Shown here piece after piece: positions 1 through 7,509 of a stretch of 13,007 nt of DNA (its first letter is position 1; the number at the start of each line of letters is the position of its first letter). Both the position numbers and the translations under genes were made by a program. Under the pieces are notes generated by a model. It was given only the letters and a program-made list of their open reading frames with translations. It had not been told where the DNA came from and did no database searches. The stretch lies in contig JAFMJX010000035.1 of the NCBI GenBank assembly GCA_017853235.1, forward strand, positions 1 to 13,007, given 5' to 3'. The stretch comes from Chitinophagaceae bacterium (GTDB taxonomy: Bacteria; Bacteroidota; Bacteroidia; Chitinophagales; Chitinophagaceae).

Positions 1-280
1 ATTGTTGTAATGATTTTAAAGGTATCCAAACAAAAATGCGTTTATCACTGCTTGTATCATTCCCAATTGGAGCAAAGACACCTACTTTTTTTATCCCAGA
101 TTGATGCAAAAAAGGCAGATAGGTATTTTCTAAAAATTGATCAATATGATTCAATTGTGCCGTGGAACTACAATGATAAATCTTTATCCAATAAAAATCA
201 CGAGGGGTAGCTGCTTGTATTGGACAATTTGAGAATGCGAATAGTCCTATAACCAAAAAAATAAAAGTATACTTTTTCAT
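1..280 (-). CDS. NIPSNAP-family exported protein (3' part cut by window edge)
   Basis: Reading the minus strand from the ATG at 278-280 gives 93 residues with no stop before the window edge, so only the N-terminal part is present. Residues 1-24 (MKKYTFIFLVIGLFAFSNC...) look like a Sec signal peptide with a Lys-Lys start and a hydrophobic core. There is a Cys at 19, but no good lipobox. The mature part has the pattern RDFYWIKIYH, then IDQFLENTYLPFLHQSG, IKKVGVFAPIG and a charged DKRIFVWIP strand, which is how NIPSNAP (ferredoxin-like dimeric alpha/beta barrel) proteins of Bacteroidota begin. The biochemical role of the bacterial exported members is not established. It is divergent from the sugar transporter at 406. 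A weak plus-strand frame at 10-210 is its antisense shadow. The family call is by recognition of sequence pattern; the signal peptide is seen directly. Confidence 0.75.
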   Translation of the reverse strand, partial: MKKYTFIFLVIGLFAFSNCPIQAATPRDFYWIKIYHCSSTAQLNHIDQFLENTYLPFLHQSGIKKVGVFAPIGNDTSSDKRIFVWIPLKSLQQ

Positions 281-306
281 AAGTCAAATTTCGTTTAATG
301 TTATTT

Positions 307-314
307 CAAATGTA
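307..314 (-). promoter_or_regulatory. Putative -7 box of the NIPSNAP gene
   Basis: On the minus strand these bases read TACATTTG, an exact match to the Bacteroidota -7 consensus TAnnTTTG. They lie 26 bases upstream of the ATG at 280, which leaves a leader of roughly 20 bases. No clear TTTG is visible at the usual -33 distance. An 8-bp perfect palindrome, TAGGCCTA (313-320), shares its last two bases with the box and could be an operator. Both are short and could be chance. Confidence 0.4.
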
Positions 315-368
315 GGCCTAAATTAAAATTTTCGTCCACTTTTCTTTAAAATCTTGTTTTTTTATCAT

Positions 369-397
369 TTTGAAGAATTATATTTAATAATAATTTG
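369..397 (+). promoter_or_regulatory. Possible promoter of the sugar transporter gene
   Basis: TTTG at 369-372 is followed, 18 bases on, by TAATTTG at 391-397. This resembles the Bacteroidota TTTG / TAnnTTTG pair but is one base short in the -7 box. If real, transcription would start only a few bases before the ATG at 406, giving an almost leaderless message. The region is very AT-rich, so chance matches are likely. Confidence 0.25.
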
Positions 398-405
398 ATG
401 ATATT

Positions 406-1647
406 ATGCAAAAAACGAAAAATGATATTCTACCCTTTATATTAGTAACTTGTTTATTTTTCCTTTGGGGGTTTGCGCATAATTTGGATCCCATCCTCAT
501 TCCTCATCTAAAAAAATCATTCACCCTTACGACCACTCAATCTACTTTAGTGGACTCTTCGGTGTTTATTGCCTATTTTATGATGGCTCTTCCTGCCGGA
601 TATATCATGAAAAGATGGGGGTATAAAATGGGGATTATAACCGGCTTGATTTTATTTGCATTGGGGTCTTTTTTATTTGTACCAGCTGCGAATCATCAAT
701 CTTATAATTATTTTTTAATTGCTCTTTTTGTGATAGCATGTGGCTTGACGATTTTAGAAACTGCCGCAAATCCATATGCATCTGCTCTAGGTGATCCTTC
801 CACTGCAACACAAAGACTAAACTTAGCGCAATCCTTCAATGGGTTGGCAGTAGCTTTAGCGCCAGCTATTGGTGCAAGAGTCATTTTAACAAAAGGTTAT
901 TCAGATGCTGAATTAAGTAGCATGACCGAATCGGTGCGAAAAGTAGCTTTGGCTTCAGAAGCTTATACGGTGAAAATGCCTTATACCATTTTAGGTATTG
1001 TATTATTAGTAATTGCGATTTTATTTTATTTTATTCAATTGCCCGATTTAAGAACCAAAAATGCATCTAGTGAAACACCTTCTTTATGGAAGACATTTAG
1101 GCATGTTCATTTAAGTTGGGCAGTGGTAGCACAATTTTTTTATGTAGGAGCTCAAGTTTGTGTGTTAAGTTTATTCATTTTGTATGCTACTCATTCTGCT
1201 GGAATTTCGGAAGTGCAAGCGGCTGATTATTTAAGCATTGGGGGCATTGCTTTTTTAATAGGTCGTTTTTCAGGTACTTTCTTAATGAAGTATATGCAAC
1301 CGGCTACCTTATTAACTATGTATGCTTTGTTTTCTGCAGCATTATGTATTGTGGCGATCATGGGTAGTGGACTCATCACCATTTATGCATTAATTGGAAT
1401 TTGTTTTTTTATGTCTATCATGTTTCCTACTATATTTTCACTAGGCATAAAAAATTTGGGATCAGATACCGAGATGGCAAGTAGTTTGATTGTTATGTCT
1501 ATTGTTGGAGGTGCGATACTACCTCGAATTTTTGGTTTCATTACAGATAGCACAGGCAATATTAACTTAGGCTATTTTGTGCCTTTAATTTCTTTTATGG
1601 TAGTCGCCTATTTTGGTTGGAAGGGATGTAAAGTAAGAAATGAGTGA
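406..1647 (+). CDS. fucP: FHS-family sugar:H+ symporter (FucP-like MFS permease)
   Basis: This 413-residue polytopic inner-membrane protein of the major facilitator superfamily, with about 12 hydrophobic segments, should import a sugar with protons. Family marks are FFLWGFAHNLDPILIPHL in TM1 (residues 18-35), the loop AGYIMKRWGYKMGIITG after TM2 (64-80), LETAANPYASALG in TM4 (117-129), RLNLAQSFNG (137-146), FYVGAQVCV in the second half, and FPTIFSLGIKNLG near the C-terminus. E118 aligns with Glu135 of E. coli FucP. The TM1 Asp (D28) sits one position before E. coli Asp46, where this protein has Pro29. L-fucose should therefore not be assumed as the substrate; glucose, galactose or other sugars are possible in this family. 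Length matches the family. It stands alone on the plus strand, convergent with the nhaD gene 14 bases away. No sugar-catabolic gene is adjacent. Confidence 0.85.
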   Translation: MQKTKNDILPFILVTCLFFLWGFAHNLDPILIPHLKKSFTLTTTQSTLVDSSVFIAYFMMALPAGYIMKRWGYKMGIITGLILFALGSFLFVPAANHQSYNYFLIALFVIACGLTILETAANPYASALGDPSTATQRLNLAQSFNGLAVALAPAIGARVILTKGYSDAELSSMTESVRKVALASEAYTVKMPYTILGIVLLVIAILFYFIQLPDLRTKNASSETPSLWKTFRHVHLSWAVVAQFFYVGAQVCVLSLFILYATHSAGISEVQAADYLSIGGIAFLIGRFSGTFLMKYMQPATLLTMYALFSAALCIVAIMGSGLITIYALIGICFFMSIMFPTIFSLGIKNLGSDTEMASSLIVMSIVGGAILPRIFGFITDSTGNINLGYFVPLISFMVVAYFGWKGCKVRNE

Positions 1648-1661
1648 TATGAAAGCTGTCG

Positions 1662-2930
1662 CTAAAATTGTTGTTGTATCATGAAAATAAGAACACCACT
1701 AAAAAATCCAATCAGTGCCATCCAACTTATATTTTTAAGGTACCAACCAAAACTTATTTTTTCAAGTCCCATAACCATTACACCAGCAGCTGAGCCAATG
1801 ATTAAACATGAGCCACCGGTTCCTGCACAATAACTCAATAATTCCCAAAAAATATGATTGGTGGGGTATTGACCTAATGGATACATATTTTGAGCAGCAG
1901 CTACCAATGGTATATTATCGAGTACTGCCGATAAAAGCCCAATACTTCCTGTTAATATATAAATATTATGAACGTAATGGTCTAAACTCAATGCAATTTG
2001 TGTTAATATACCTGTGACTTGTAACGCAGCAACAGAAAGCAAGATGCCAATAAAAAAAAGCATACTTGGTACATCAATTCTTTGTAATGCTTGTTGAACC
2101 GAAAAAATATCTTTTTGAGATTCTGTTTTTTGATGATGTAATAATTCTGTTATCATCCACATAATACTTACACAAAATAACATTCCTAAATAGGGTGGTA
2201 AATGTGTAAAATAATGAAATATAGGAATGGCAATAAAAGATCCTACCCCAATAAATAAAATCAAATTTCTTTCTTTATATGAAATTTTCGAAATGCTAGT
2301 AATTTCTGCAAAATTATTTTTTGTTAATCTTAATTTGTAACTAATTATTAATGTAGGAATAATCATACATGTTACACTGGCTAAAAAAGTTTGATGCATG
2401 ATATTAAAGCTAGTCACTTGTGCGCCCATCCATAACATAGTAGTCGTCACATCTCCAATGGGACTCCATGCACCACCGGCATTTGAAGCTATAATCACCA
2501 AGCTAAGTAAATACCATTTTGCTTTTTTATCTTGAGATATTTTATTGATTATAGAAACCATTACAATGGCAGTTGTTAAATTGTCTAAAATTGCCGACAA
2601 GAAAAAAGTAATAAGTGCTATTTTCCAAACCAATATAAATGGTTGTTCTTTTTTAATTTTTTCAGCAATTACTTGAAACCCATCATGTGCATCAATAATT
2701 TCAACAATAGTCATAGCGCCTAGTAAAAAAAATACTAATTCGCTAATAGCTACCAAATGAATTTGCAAATCGTTTAATATATTTTGAATCAAAAAAGCTT
2801 TTGTAGCTATAATACCCCAGCTCAACGCTCCCATGAAAAGTGCTGTAGCTGCTTTATTGATTCGAATTTTATTTTCAAAAATTATTGCAAGGTATCCCAA
2901 TAAAAAAATTAAAATAATAATGCTTTGCAT
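1662..2930 (-). CDS. nhaD: NhaD-type Na+/H+ antiporter
   Basis: This 422-residue inner-membrane protein has about 11-13 hydrophobic segments and belongs to the NhaD family of the ion transporter superfamily. It should exchange cytoplasmic Na+ (or Li+) for external H+. The two inverted halves each carry a broken-helix signature: SAILDNLTTAIVM (residues 112-124) with SNAGGAWSPIGDVTTTMLW (149-167) in the first, and SAVLDNIPLVAAA (334-346) with GTGGSCLIIGSAAGVMVMG (370-388) in the second. The paired Asp-Asn motifs and the Asp of SPIGD are the expected ion-site residues. The N-terminus is already membrane helix, so no separate signal is needed. It is the last gene of the four-gene minus-strand run, 20 bases after the amidohydrolase stop. 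No terminator hairpin is visible in the 14 bases before the convergent transporter gene, so transcripts probably overlap. An Na+ link to the peptidase genes upstream is only suggested by proximity. Confidence 0.9.
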   Translation of the reverse strand: MQSIIILIFLLGYLAIIFENKIRINKAATALFMGALSWGIIATKAFLIQNILNDLQIHLVAISELVFFLLGAMTIVEIIDAHDGFQVIAEKIKKEQPFILVWKIALITFFLSAILDNLTTAIVMVSIINKISQDKKAKWYLLSLVIIASNAGGAWSPIGDVTTTMLWMGAQVTSFNIMHQTFLASVTCMIIPTLIISYKLRLTKNNFAEITSISKISYKERNLILFIGVGSFIAIPIFHYFTHLPPYLGMLFCVSIMWMITELLHHQKTESQKDIFSVQQALQRIDVPSMLFFIGILLSVAALQVTGILTQIALSLDHYVHNIYILTGSIGLLSAVLDNIPLVAAAQNMYPLGQYPTNHIFWELLSYCAGTGGSCLIIGSAAGVMVMGLEKISFGWYLKNISWMALIGFFSGVLIFMIQQQF

Positions 2931-2950
2931 GAGTGAAATGATATTGACAA

Positions 2951-4222
2951 TTAGTTTTTATATACTTTGCCATCTTTCATCACCCAATCAATTTGTTGTA
3001 ATGCATTAATATCCTTGGTAGGATCTTTTTTTAAAGCAATAATATCTGCGAAAGCACCTGCTTTAATTTCCCCAATTTTTCCTTGCATCCCTAAAAGTTC
3101 TGCTGCTGTAGTGGTAGCTGTTTGAATAGCTTGCATATTGGTTAAACCCCAATCAACAAAATAGGTAAAATCTTTTGCTTGTGGTAAGCCCCAATCATAT
3201 CCTCCGATATCAGTGCCGTAAGCTAGTTTTACACCCATTTTAATTGCTTTTTTAAAGGTAGCTTGTATAGATTGTTGAAAATATAAATTAATTGGGCTTC
3301 CTAATTTGGCTCTTCCTTCTGCAACATATTCATTCACAAATAATGTAGGACACCAAAAAATTCCTTTTTCCGCCATAAGCTTCATACATTCTTCATCCAT
3401 GCCACTTCCATGTTCTATTGTACTAGCTCCAGCATTGATGGCAGCAATAATTCCATCTCGTGTCATTGCATGTGCAGCTAATTTTTTTCTGCTTCTAATG
3501 GTTTCATCTCCAATAGCATTAATTTCTTCCGTTGTAAAATTGGGAAGGGATCTAAAGGAACCATCTGCTAAACGATAATATCCTCTGTCTGCATAAATTT
3601 TAATCCAATCGGCGCCTTGTTCAATTTGTTGACGAACGGCTCTCCTTGCTTCGTCGGCACCTGTGATTTCTTGTAATCCTTTTGGTAGTTTCAATTCCCA
3701 AGCATAATCACTTGCTTTAATTGGATAATGTCCAGTGGTATTAATAGCTAAGGTGGACACCCACATTCTAGGTCCATTGATGATTCCTTTGTTCACAGCT
3801 TTTTTTAAATCAACGTCGGTGAAACCTGCACCCTCAGTACCTAAATCTCGGATAGTAGTAAATCCGTTTAACAAAGCTTTTTCTACACTTTTAGTACCTC
3901 TTATAGCACGGTATGGAATAGATTCTTTTAGCACTTGAACATCATAATCCTCGGAGGTGATATCACCTTGTAATACTACATGAGTATGACAATCTATCAA
4001 TCCAGGCATGACAAAATAATTGCTTAAATCAATGGTAGAGTCGGCTGCTACCGAGCTGCTTGAGATAGAAATCACTTGATTGCCCTTAATCAATACATTT
4101 TGTTTTTCCAAAACGATTCCAGTTTTGGTATCTAATAATTTACCACATTTAATTAAAATGGTTTTTTGAGCAGAAAGAGATAGGCTGACAAGAATCAGCG
4201 CAGTAAAAATTAAATGTCGCAT
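2951..4222 (-). CDS. Exported metal-dependent amidohydrolase (prolidase/imidazolonepropionase-like)
   Basis: This 423-residue member of the amidohydrolase superfamily carries a cleavable signal peptide (residues 1-18, ending SLSLSA|Q), so it acts in the periplasm or outside. The binuclear-metal site is complete: PGLIDCHTHV gives H79 and H81, WIKIYADRG gives the likely carboxylated K208, LAAHAMT gives H251, STIEHGSG gives H271, and AYGTDIGG gives D338. A small beta-sandwich is formed by the N-terminal 70 residues together with the C-terminal stretch from about 385 (IKAGAFADIIALKKDP). This layout matches the subgroup often named Xaa-Pro dipeptidase or imidazolonepropionase-related; characterised members hydrolyse Xaa-Pro or other N-acyl/dipeptide amides. 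The exact substrate cannot be read from sequence. It lies between an alpha/beta-hydrolase gene (56-base gap upstream) and nhaD (20-base gap). Plus-strand open frames at 3306-3578 and 3735-3938 are its shadows. Confidence 0.87.
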   Translation of the reverse strand: MRHLIFTALILVSLSLSAQKTILIKCGKLLDTKTGIVLEKQNVLIKGNQVISISSSSVAADSTIDLSNYFVMPGLIDCHTHVVLQGDITSEDYDVQVLKESIPYRAIRGTKSVEKALLNGFTTIRDLGTEGAGFTDVDLKKAVNKGIINGPRMWVSTLAINTTGHYPIKASDYAWELKLPKGLQEITGADEARRAVRQQIEQGADWIKIYADRGYYRLADGSFRSLPNFTTEEINAIGDETIRSRKKLAAHAMTRDGIIAAINAGASTIEHGSGMDEECMKLMAEKGIFWCPTLFVNEYVAEGRAKLGSPINLYFQQSIQATFKKAIKMGVKLAYGTDIGGYDWGLPQAKDFTYFVDWGLTNMQAIQTATTTAAELLGMQGKIGEIKAGAFADIIALKKDPTKDINALQQIDWVMKDGKVYKN

Positions 4223-4278
4223 ATTTTAAAATTTTAATGAGATTTATAAATGATTGTGATGTTAAAAGTATTCTTTTT

Positions 4279-5184
4279 TTATGGTATTATATTTTTGGCT
4301 TGCATCCACTTTTGCAATAAGCTAGGCCAAAATATTTCACTGGTTTTGTTTTTCATTCCAAATCCATGTCCGCCTTTTTCAAACAAATAAATTTCAGCAG
4401 CTACTTGATGTGCTAATAATTGTTGGTAATATTGGGTGCTATTGGCTACTGGAACGGTGGTATCATCTTTTGCATGTACTAAAAATGCAGGAGGCGTGTC
4501 TTGACTTACTTGCTCTTCATTGCTAAAATAATGTACTTCATCTTCTTTAATAATGGGTCCAATTAAATTATTCCGGGAACCCATATGCCCAAAACTATTA
4601 AAACTAATAACTGGGTAAATAAGAATTTGAAAATTGGGACGAAGAGACACATTTTCTGGATTAGGGATATAGGCCTCTTTAAAATGAGTCGCTGCAGAAG
4701 CTGCTAAATGACCACCCGCAGAAAATCCCATAATTCCTATCTGATGTTCATCAATACCCCAAGCAGTAGCATTTTTTCGGGCTATATAAATTGCAGTTTG
4801 TGCATCTTGTAAGGGAGCGATACTTTTATTTTTTTGTTTTTCGCTATCTGGTATTCTGTATTTTAATACGATTGCATTTACCCCAATACTATTAAAAAAT
4901 TTAGCAACATCAGTGCCTTCATGTGAGGCTGCTAAAATACGATATCCCCCACCAGGACAAATAATAACACAAGGTCGTTTTTGATTGTCCTGAGCTACTC
5001 TAAAATATTGATAGCCTGGAACAGATACTTTTTCGATGCGTAAAATACCATCTGTATTGGTTACTGCTTCTTGATTTTCGGTTGCAATATAATTGGGGAT
5101 GGTAGCATACAAATCAGTGTATTGTCCTTGTGAACTCTGGGTCATAAGTAAACAAATAAAACTTAAAATAAATAAGGGCTTCAT
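4279..5184 (-). CDS. Exported alpha/beta-hydrolase (acetyl-esterase/Aes-like)
   Basis: This is an alpha/beta-hydrolase fold carboxylesterase of the Aes/BD-FAE type, 301 residues from the chosen ATG (5182-5184). That start gives a clean signal peptide, MKPLFILSFICLLMTQSSQG|Q. A GTG at 5197-5199 would add five polar residues and overlap the upstream gene by 11 bases, which is less likely. The oxyanion motif PGGGY is at residues 77-81. The nucleophile elbow is GFSAGGHLAAS with S155. The acid is in HAKDDTTVP (D241 likely), and the catalytic His is in GGHGFGM (H273). Bacteroidota homologues are often labelled xylanase or acetyl-xylan esterase, but only esterase/deacetylase chemistry is supported here. 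The gene starts 4 bases after the M20 peptidase stop, which implies coupled expression. The neighbours point to small amide or ester substrates rather than a polysaccharide locus. Confidence 0.85.
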   Translation of the reverse strand: MKPLFILSFICLLMTQSSQGQYTDLYATIPNYIATENQEAVTNTDGILRIEKVSVPGYQYFRVAQDNQKRPCVIICPGGGYRILAASHEGTDVAKFFNSIGVNAIVLKYRIPDSEKQKNKSIAPLQDAQTAIYIARKNATAWGIDEHQIGIMGFSAGGHLAASAATHFKEAYIPNPENVSLRPNFQILIYPVISFNSFGHMGSRNNLIGPIIKEDEVHYFSNEEQVSQDTPPAFLVHAKDDTTVPVANSTQYYQQLLAHQVAAEIYLFEKGGHGFGMKNKTSEIFWPSLLQKWMQAKNIIP

Positions 5185-5188
5185 ATTA

Positions 5189-6631
5189 TCATTTTTCACC
5201 TTTCATTAATAATGTATAAAAATGAATACATTTTTGTAAATCAGTAATTAATAATCTTTCATCAATACCATGATATCCCTTGGCATTGGTAAGCGGACTA
5301 AAATTGACTACTCCATCACTAATGTCTCTATAACTTCTTGAATCGGTTGCACCTACCATAATGACGGGAGCTACCACTACATCTTCTATAGTGGAATTAA
5401 TAGCTTTTTCAACTCTTTTAAAAGCACTACTATTAATATCTGTTTGAGGAGAAGGCATGGTGCTGTAATTGGGATAGTAGGTAACTTTTATTTGAGTGTC
5501 ATTAATCACTTTTGTGACAAAATTGAAAACATCTTGTTGTGTTTCACCTGGTAAAATACGACTATTCACATAAGCTGTTGCAAAAGTAGGAATGACATTG
5601 TCGCGTACTCCACTATTAAATACAGTTGGAACAATGGTAGTTCTAATTAATGCATTAGATGCTGGTGCTTCCGACATATCATTCAGCACCCATTTTTCAA
5701 ATAGCCACAAATTAGAAAGCGACATTTTTTTCCAAAATTGATCGGTATAGGCACTCGTTCTTGTGAGATAGGCTTTGATAGAAGGAATTATTTTTGCCGG
5801 CATTTCTTTTTCTCTCAATTTATAAATGGCCTTACTCAATAAATCGATCGAACTTGTTTTTCCGGGTATGGAGGAATGACCACCTTCTTTTTGTGCTGTT
5901 AAAACCAAGGTTACATATCCTTTTTCACCCACACCAATAGAAGCAATAGGATGTTTTACATCTTTCATATCTTCTGTTGAAATCTCGCCTCCTTCATCTA
6001 CCACCATATCAAATTTCATTTTCTTAGATTTGAAGTAGTTGACCATTGCTATGGCGCCTCGTCCATTTGATTCTTCATCAGAACCAAAACATAATAATAT
6101 AGTTTGTTTAGGTTGGTATCCTGTTTTTAATAGTTGTTCAGTTGCTTCCAATATTGCAATCATACTTGCTTTGTCATCTAAAGCGCCTCTTCCCCATATA
6201 TAACCTTCCTTCACTTCACCACCATATGGTTTTGCGTGCCATAGTTTCACTGCAGAACTTTCCACTGGAACCACATCATAATGTGCCATTAAAACGATCG
6301 GCAATAAAGAAGTATCGGTGCCTTTCCATTCATAGATGTAATTAAAACTATCAATGATGGTTCTGGGTAAAGTAGATTTTACTGTGGGGTAGGATTGATC
6401 TATAAATTGTCGATATTTATAAAAAGTACTACTATCGTATTTGTAATTGTCATCTGGCGTTTCGGTACTAATTTGAATGGCTTGTCCCATATGAGAAATG
6501 GCATCAGTAGGCAAGGCTGTTAAGCTTACCTTATTTTGACCCAAGATTGGCTTATTTTTGAAAGTGTTGTATAAAACAACCATGCTTAACGCTAAAAAAA
6601 GGATTAAAAATCCCACTACAATTTTTTTCAT
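5189..6631 (-). CDS. Membrane-anchored M20 zinc carboxypeptidase (CPS1/PM20D1-like)
   Basis: This 480-residue M20-family metallohydrolase is probably held in the inner membrane by one N-terminal helix (residues 4-22), with the catalytic part outside the cytoplasm. The di-zinc site is seen in VLMAHYDVVP (H117, D119), WGRGALDDK (bridging D152), SDEESNG (general base E186, ligand E187) and KGYHGIDER near the C-terminus (H454). The dimerisation domain insert follows GHSSIPGK (251-258). Its length, the HYDVVPVE form and the GATDSRSYR stretch place it nearer the vacuolar carboxypeptidase S / PM20D1 branch than ArgE or DapE. Known members of that branch cleave Gly-X dipeptides or N-acyl amino acids. 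It is the first gene of the minus-strand run leading to an esterase, an amidohydrolase and nhaD. The start codon lies 137 bases from the divergent zinc-ribbon gene, so the promoter should be in that gap. Confidence 0.9.
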   Translation of the reverse strand: MKKIVVGFLILFLALSMVVLYNTFKNKPILGQNKVSLTALPTDAISHMGQAIQISTETPDDNYKYDSSTFYKYRQFIDQSYPTVKSTLPRTIIDSFNYIYEWKGTDTSLLPIVLMAHYDVVPVESSAVKLWHAKPYGGEVKEGYIWGRGALDDKASMIAILEATEQLLKTGYQPKQTILLCFGSDEESNGRGAIAMVNYFKSKKMKFDMVVDEGGEISTEDMKDVKHPIASIGVGEKGYVTLVLTAQKEGGHSSIPGKTSSIDLLSKAIYKLREKEMPAKIIPSIKAYLTRTSAYTDQFWKKMSLSNLWLFEKWVLNDMSEAPASNALIRTTIVPTVFNSGVRDNVIPTFATAYVNSRILPGETQQDVFNFVTKVINDTQIKVTYYPNYSTMPSPQTDINSSAFKRVEKAINSTIEDVVVAPVIMVGATDSRSYRDISDGVVNFSPLTNAKGYHGIDERLLITDLQKCIHFYTLLMKGEK

Positions 6632-6652
6632 AATATCGTAACTTTAAAAATG

Positions 6653-6693
6653 GAAAGTTCAAGCAATCCATGAACAGGAAAACTTGAAACTTC
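6653..6693. repeat. Imperfect inverted repeat in the divergent M20/zinc-ribbon gap
   Basis: GAAAGTTCAAG (6653-6663) and CTTGAAACTTC (6683-6693) are reverse complements at 9 of 11 positions, with a 19-base spacer. The repeat lies 22 bases upstream of the M20 peptidase start, within its leader or promoter. It could be an operator or a leader hairpin. It is not followed by a T-run, so it is not a terminator. Chance is not excluded. Confidence 0.3.
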
Positions 6694-6768
6694 ATGTAAT
6701 ATACAAAAACCAATAAAAACAAATGGGTGTAAACCTACCTAAATTTCACCTATTTAAAATTCTATAAT

Positions 6769-6897
6769 ATGGCAATTCAAATTTGTCCTGTTTGTTCACA
6801 AGAAACAGACCCTGTAATGGTCCACGGACATTATCAATGCAGTATTTGTGGCACTAATATCATGCCTTGCTGTGATGGAGAAAATTGCGAAAACTAA
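6769..6897 (+). CDS. Tiny zinc-ribbon protein, 42 residues
   Basis: An ATG at 6769 opens a 42-residue frame ending in TAA (6895-6897). The protein begins MAIQICPVCSQETDPV, continues HGHYQCSICGTN, and ends in a Cys-rich tail, IMPCCDGENCEN. CPVC (C6, C9) and CSIC (C24, C27) are two knuckles spaced as in a classical zinc ribbon and would bind one Zn2+. C34, C35 and C40 in the acidic tail are extra. It is short and soluble with no signal peptide, so it is presumably cytoplasmic. The function is unknown; such mini-ribbons can be protein-interaction or metal-handling modules. The stop codon abuts a strong terminator hairpin, which supports a real transcribed gene. It is divergent from the M20 peptidase gene and convergent with the sigma operon. 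I recognise no specific family. Confidence 0.75.
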   Translation: MAIQICPVCSQETDPVMVHGHYQCSICGTNIMPCCDGENCEN

Positions 6898-6935
6898 AAA
6901 GCGCCCTAATTGATATTAGAGCGCTTTTATTTTTT
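6897..6935. terminator. Strong bidirectional intrinsic terminator
   Basis: AAAAGCGC (6897-6904) pairs with GCGCTTTT (6921-6928). After one C/A mismatch the stem continues as CTAAT (6906-6910) with ATTAG (6915-6919), closed by a TGAT loop. A T-rich tail (TTTTATTTTTT) follows on the plus strand, and the leading A-run gives a T-run on the minus strand. It overlaps the zinc-ribbon stop codon by one base and lies 37 bases past the end of the Spy-like gene, so it can end both convergent transcripts. It is the clearest terminator in the window. Confidence 0.9.
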
Positions 6936-6971
6936 GACAAAGGAGACTTAAACTAAAAATCTAATTATTTA

Positions 6972-7460
6972 TTAAGAAGGTCTTTGTGACATTCCTTTTC
7001 TTCGGAACATTTCAAAGCGAACTCTACGTAAAAATTCTCTATCTACTTTCAAGGCTTCATTTACTCTTTCATCTGATTTTAAAATTGGCTTTAAAGCAAT
7101 TGCCATTTTTTTTCTGGCAGTAAGTAAAGCTTCTTCCATATCAATTTCTTTGTCTTTCTTTTCTTTTAAAATAGCTTGAATGGCATTTTTATGTTCGTTA
7201 TAAACGGGCCAAAAAGATTGTGCTTCAGCAGGAGTTAAATTTAATTTTTTAGTGACAAATTGAATTTTAAACATTTCAAGATTTGCCTTTTTTTCGGGAC
7301 TCATTTGACCACGACCTCTTTTGCCTTCACCCATTTTTTGATCACGAGGAGGACGTTGATCACGTTGGTCATTTGGGCGAGGAGGTCTGCCTGGATCCCC
7401 TTGAGCATTAGCCGATACGATCAACAAGCTAAAACATAGTGTGTAAAATAATTGCTTCAT
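6972..7460 (-). CDS. Spy/CpxP-like exported protein of an ECF sigma operon
   Basis: This 162-residue protein has a Sec signal peptide (1-19, cleavage at ANA|Q). A very basic, Pro/Arg-rich low-complexity stretch follows at about 21-52 (GRPPRPNDQRDQRPPRD), then a helical domain. The segment LNLTPAEAQSFWPVYNEH (73-90) is the LTxxQ-type motif of Spy/CpxP-like periplasmic proteins, in the form common in Bacteroidota, where these genes are often labelled sensor of ECF-type sigma factor. The rest (91-155) is strongly charged and predicted helical, rich in Lys, Glu and Arg. It is the third gene of the sigma / anti-sigma-like operon, 49 bases after the previous stop, and its transcript runs into the hairpin at 6897-6935. 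A role as periplasmic chaperone or stress sensor feeding the sigma pair is inferred from family and context, not shown. Confidence 0.75.
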   Translation of the reverse strand: MKQLFYTLCFSLLIVSANAQGDPGRPPRPNDQRDQRPPRDQKMGEGKRGRGQMSPEKKANLEMFKIQFVTKKLNLTPAEAQSFWPVYNEHKNAIQAILKEKKDKEIDMEEALLTARKKMAIALKPILKSDERVNEALKVDREFLRRVRFEMFRRKGMSQRPS

Positions 7461-7509
7461 AGTTTTTATTTTTTATAAAATTTATTGGAGAGTTTTATTT
7501 AAATGTATT

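Noticed and set aside
10..210. 66-codon plus-strand frame at the left edge
   Set aside because: It is antisense to the NIPSNAP-type gene, which has a signal peptide and family pattern.
1648..1661. Terminator between the convergent transporter and nhaD genes
   Set aside because: Only 14 bases separate the stops and no stem with a T-run is visible there or just beyond on either strand.
1808..2017. 69-codon plus-strand frame within nhaD
   Set aside because: It is antisense to conserved transmembrane motifs and has no family resemblance or leader of its own.
3306..3578. 90-codon plus-strand open frame within the amidohydrolase gene
   Set aside because: It is fully antisense to a gene with an intact metal site, and its product has no recognisable domain; it is a shadow frame.
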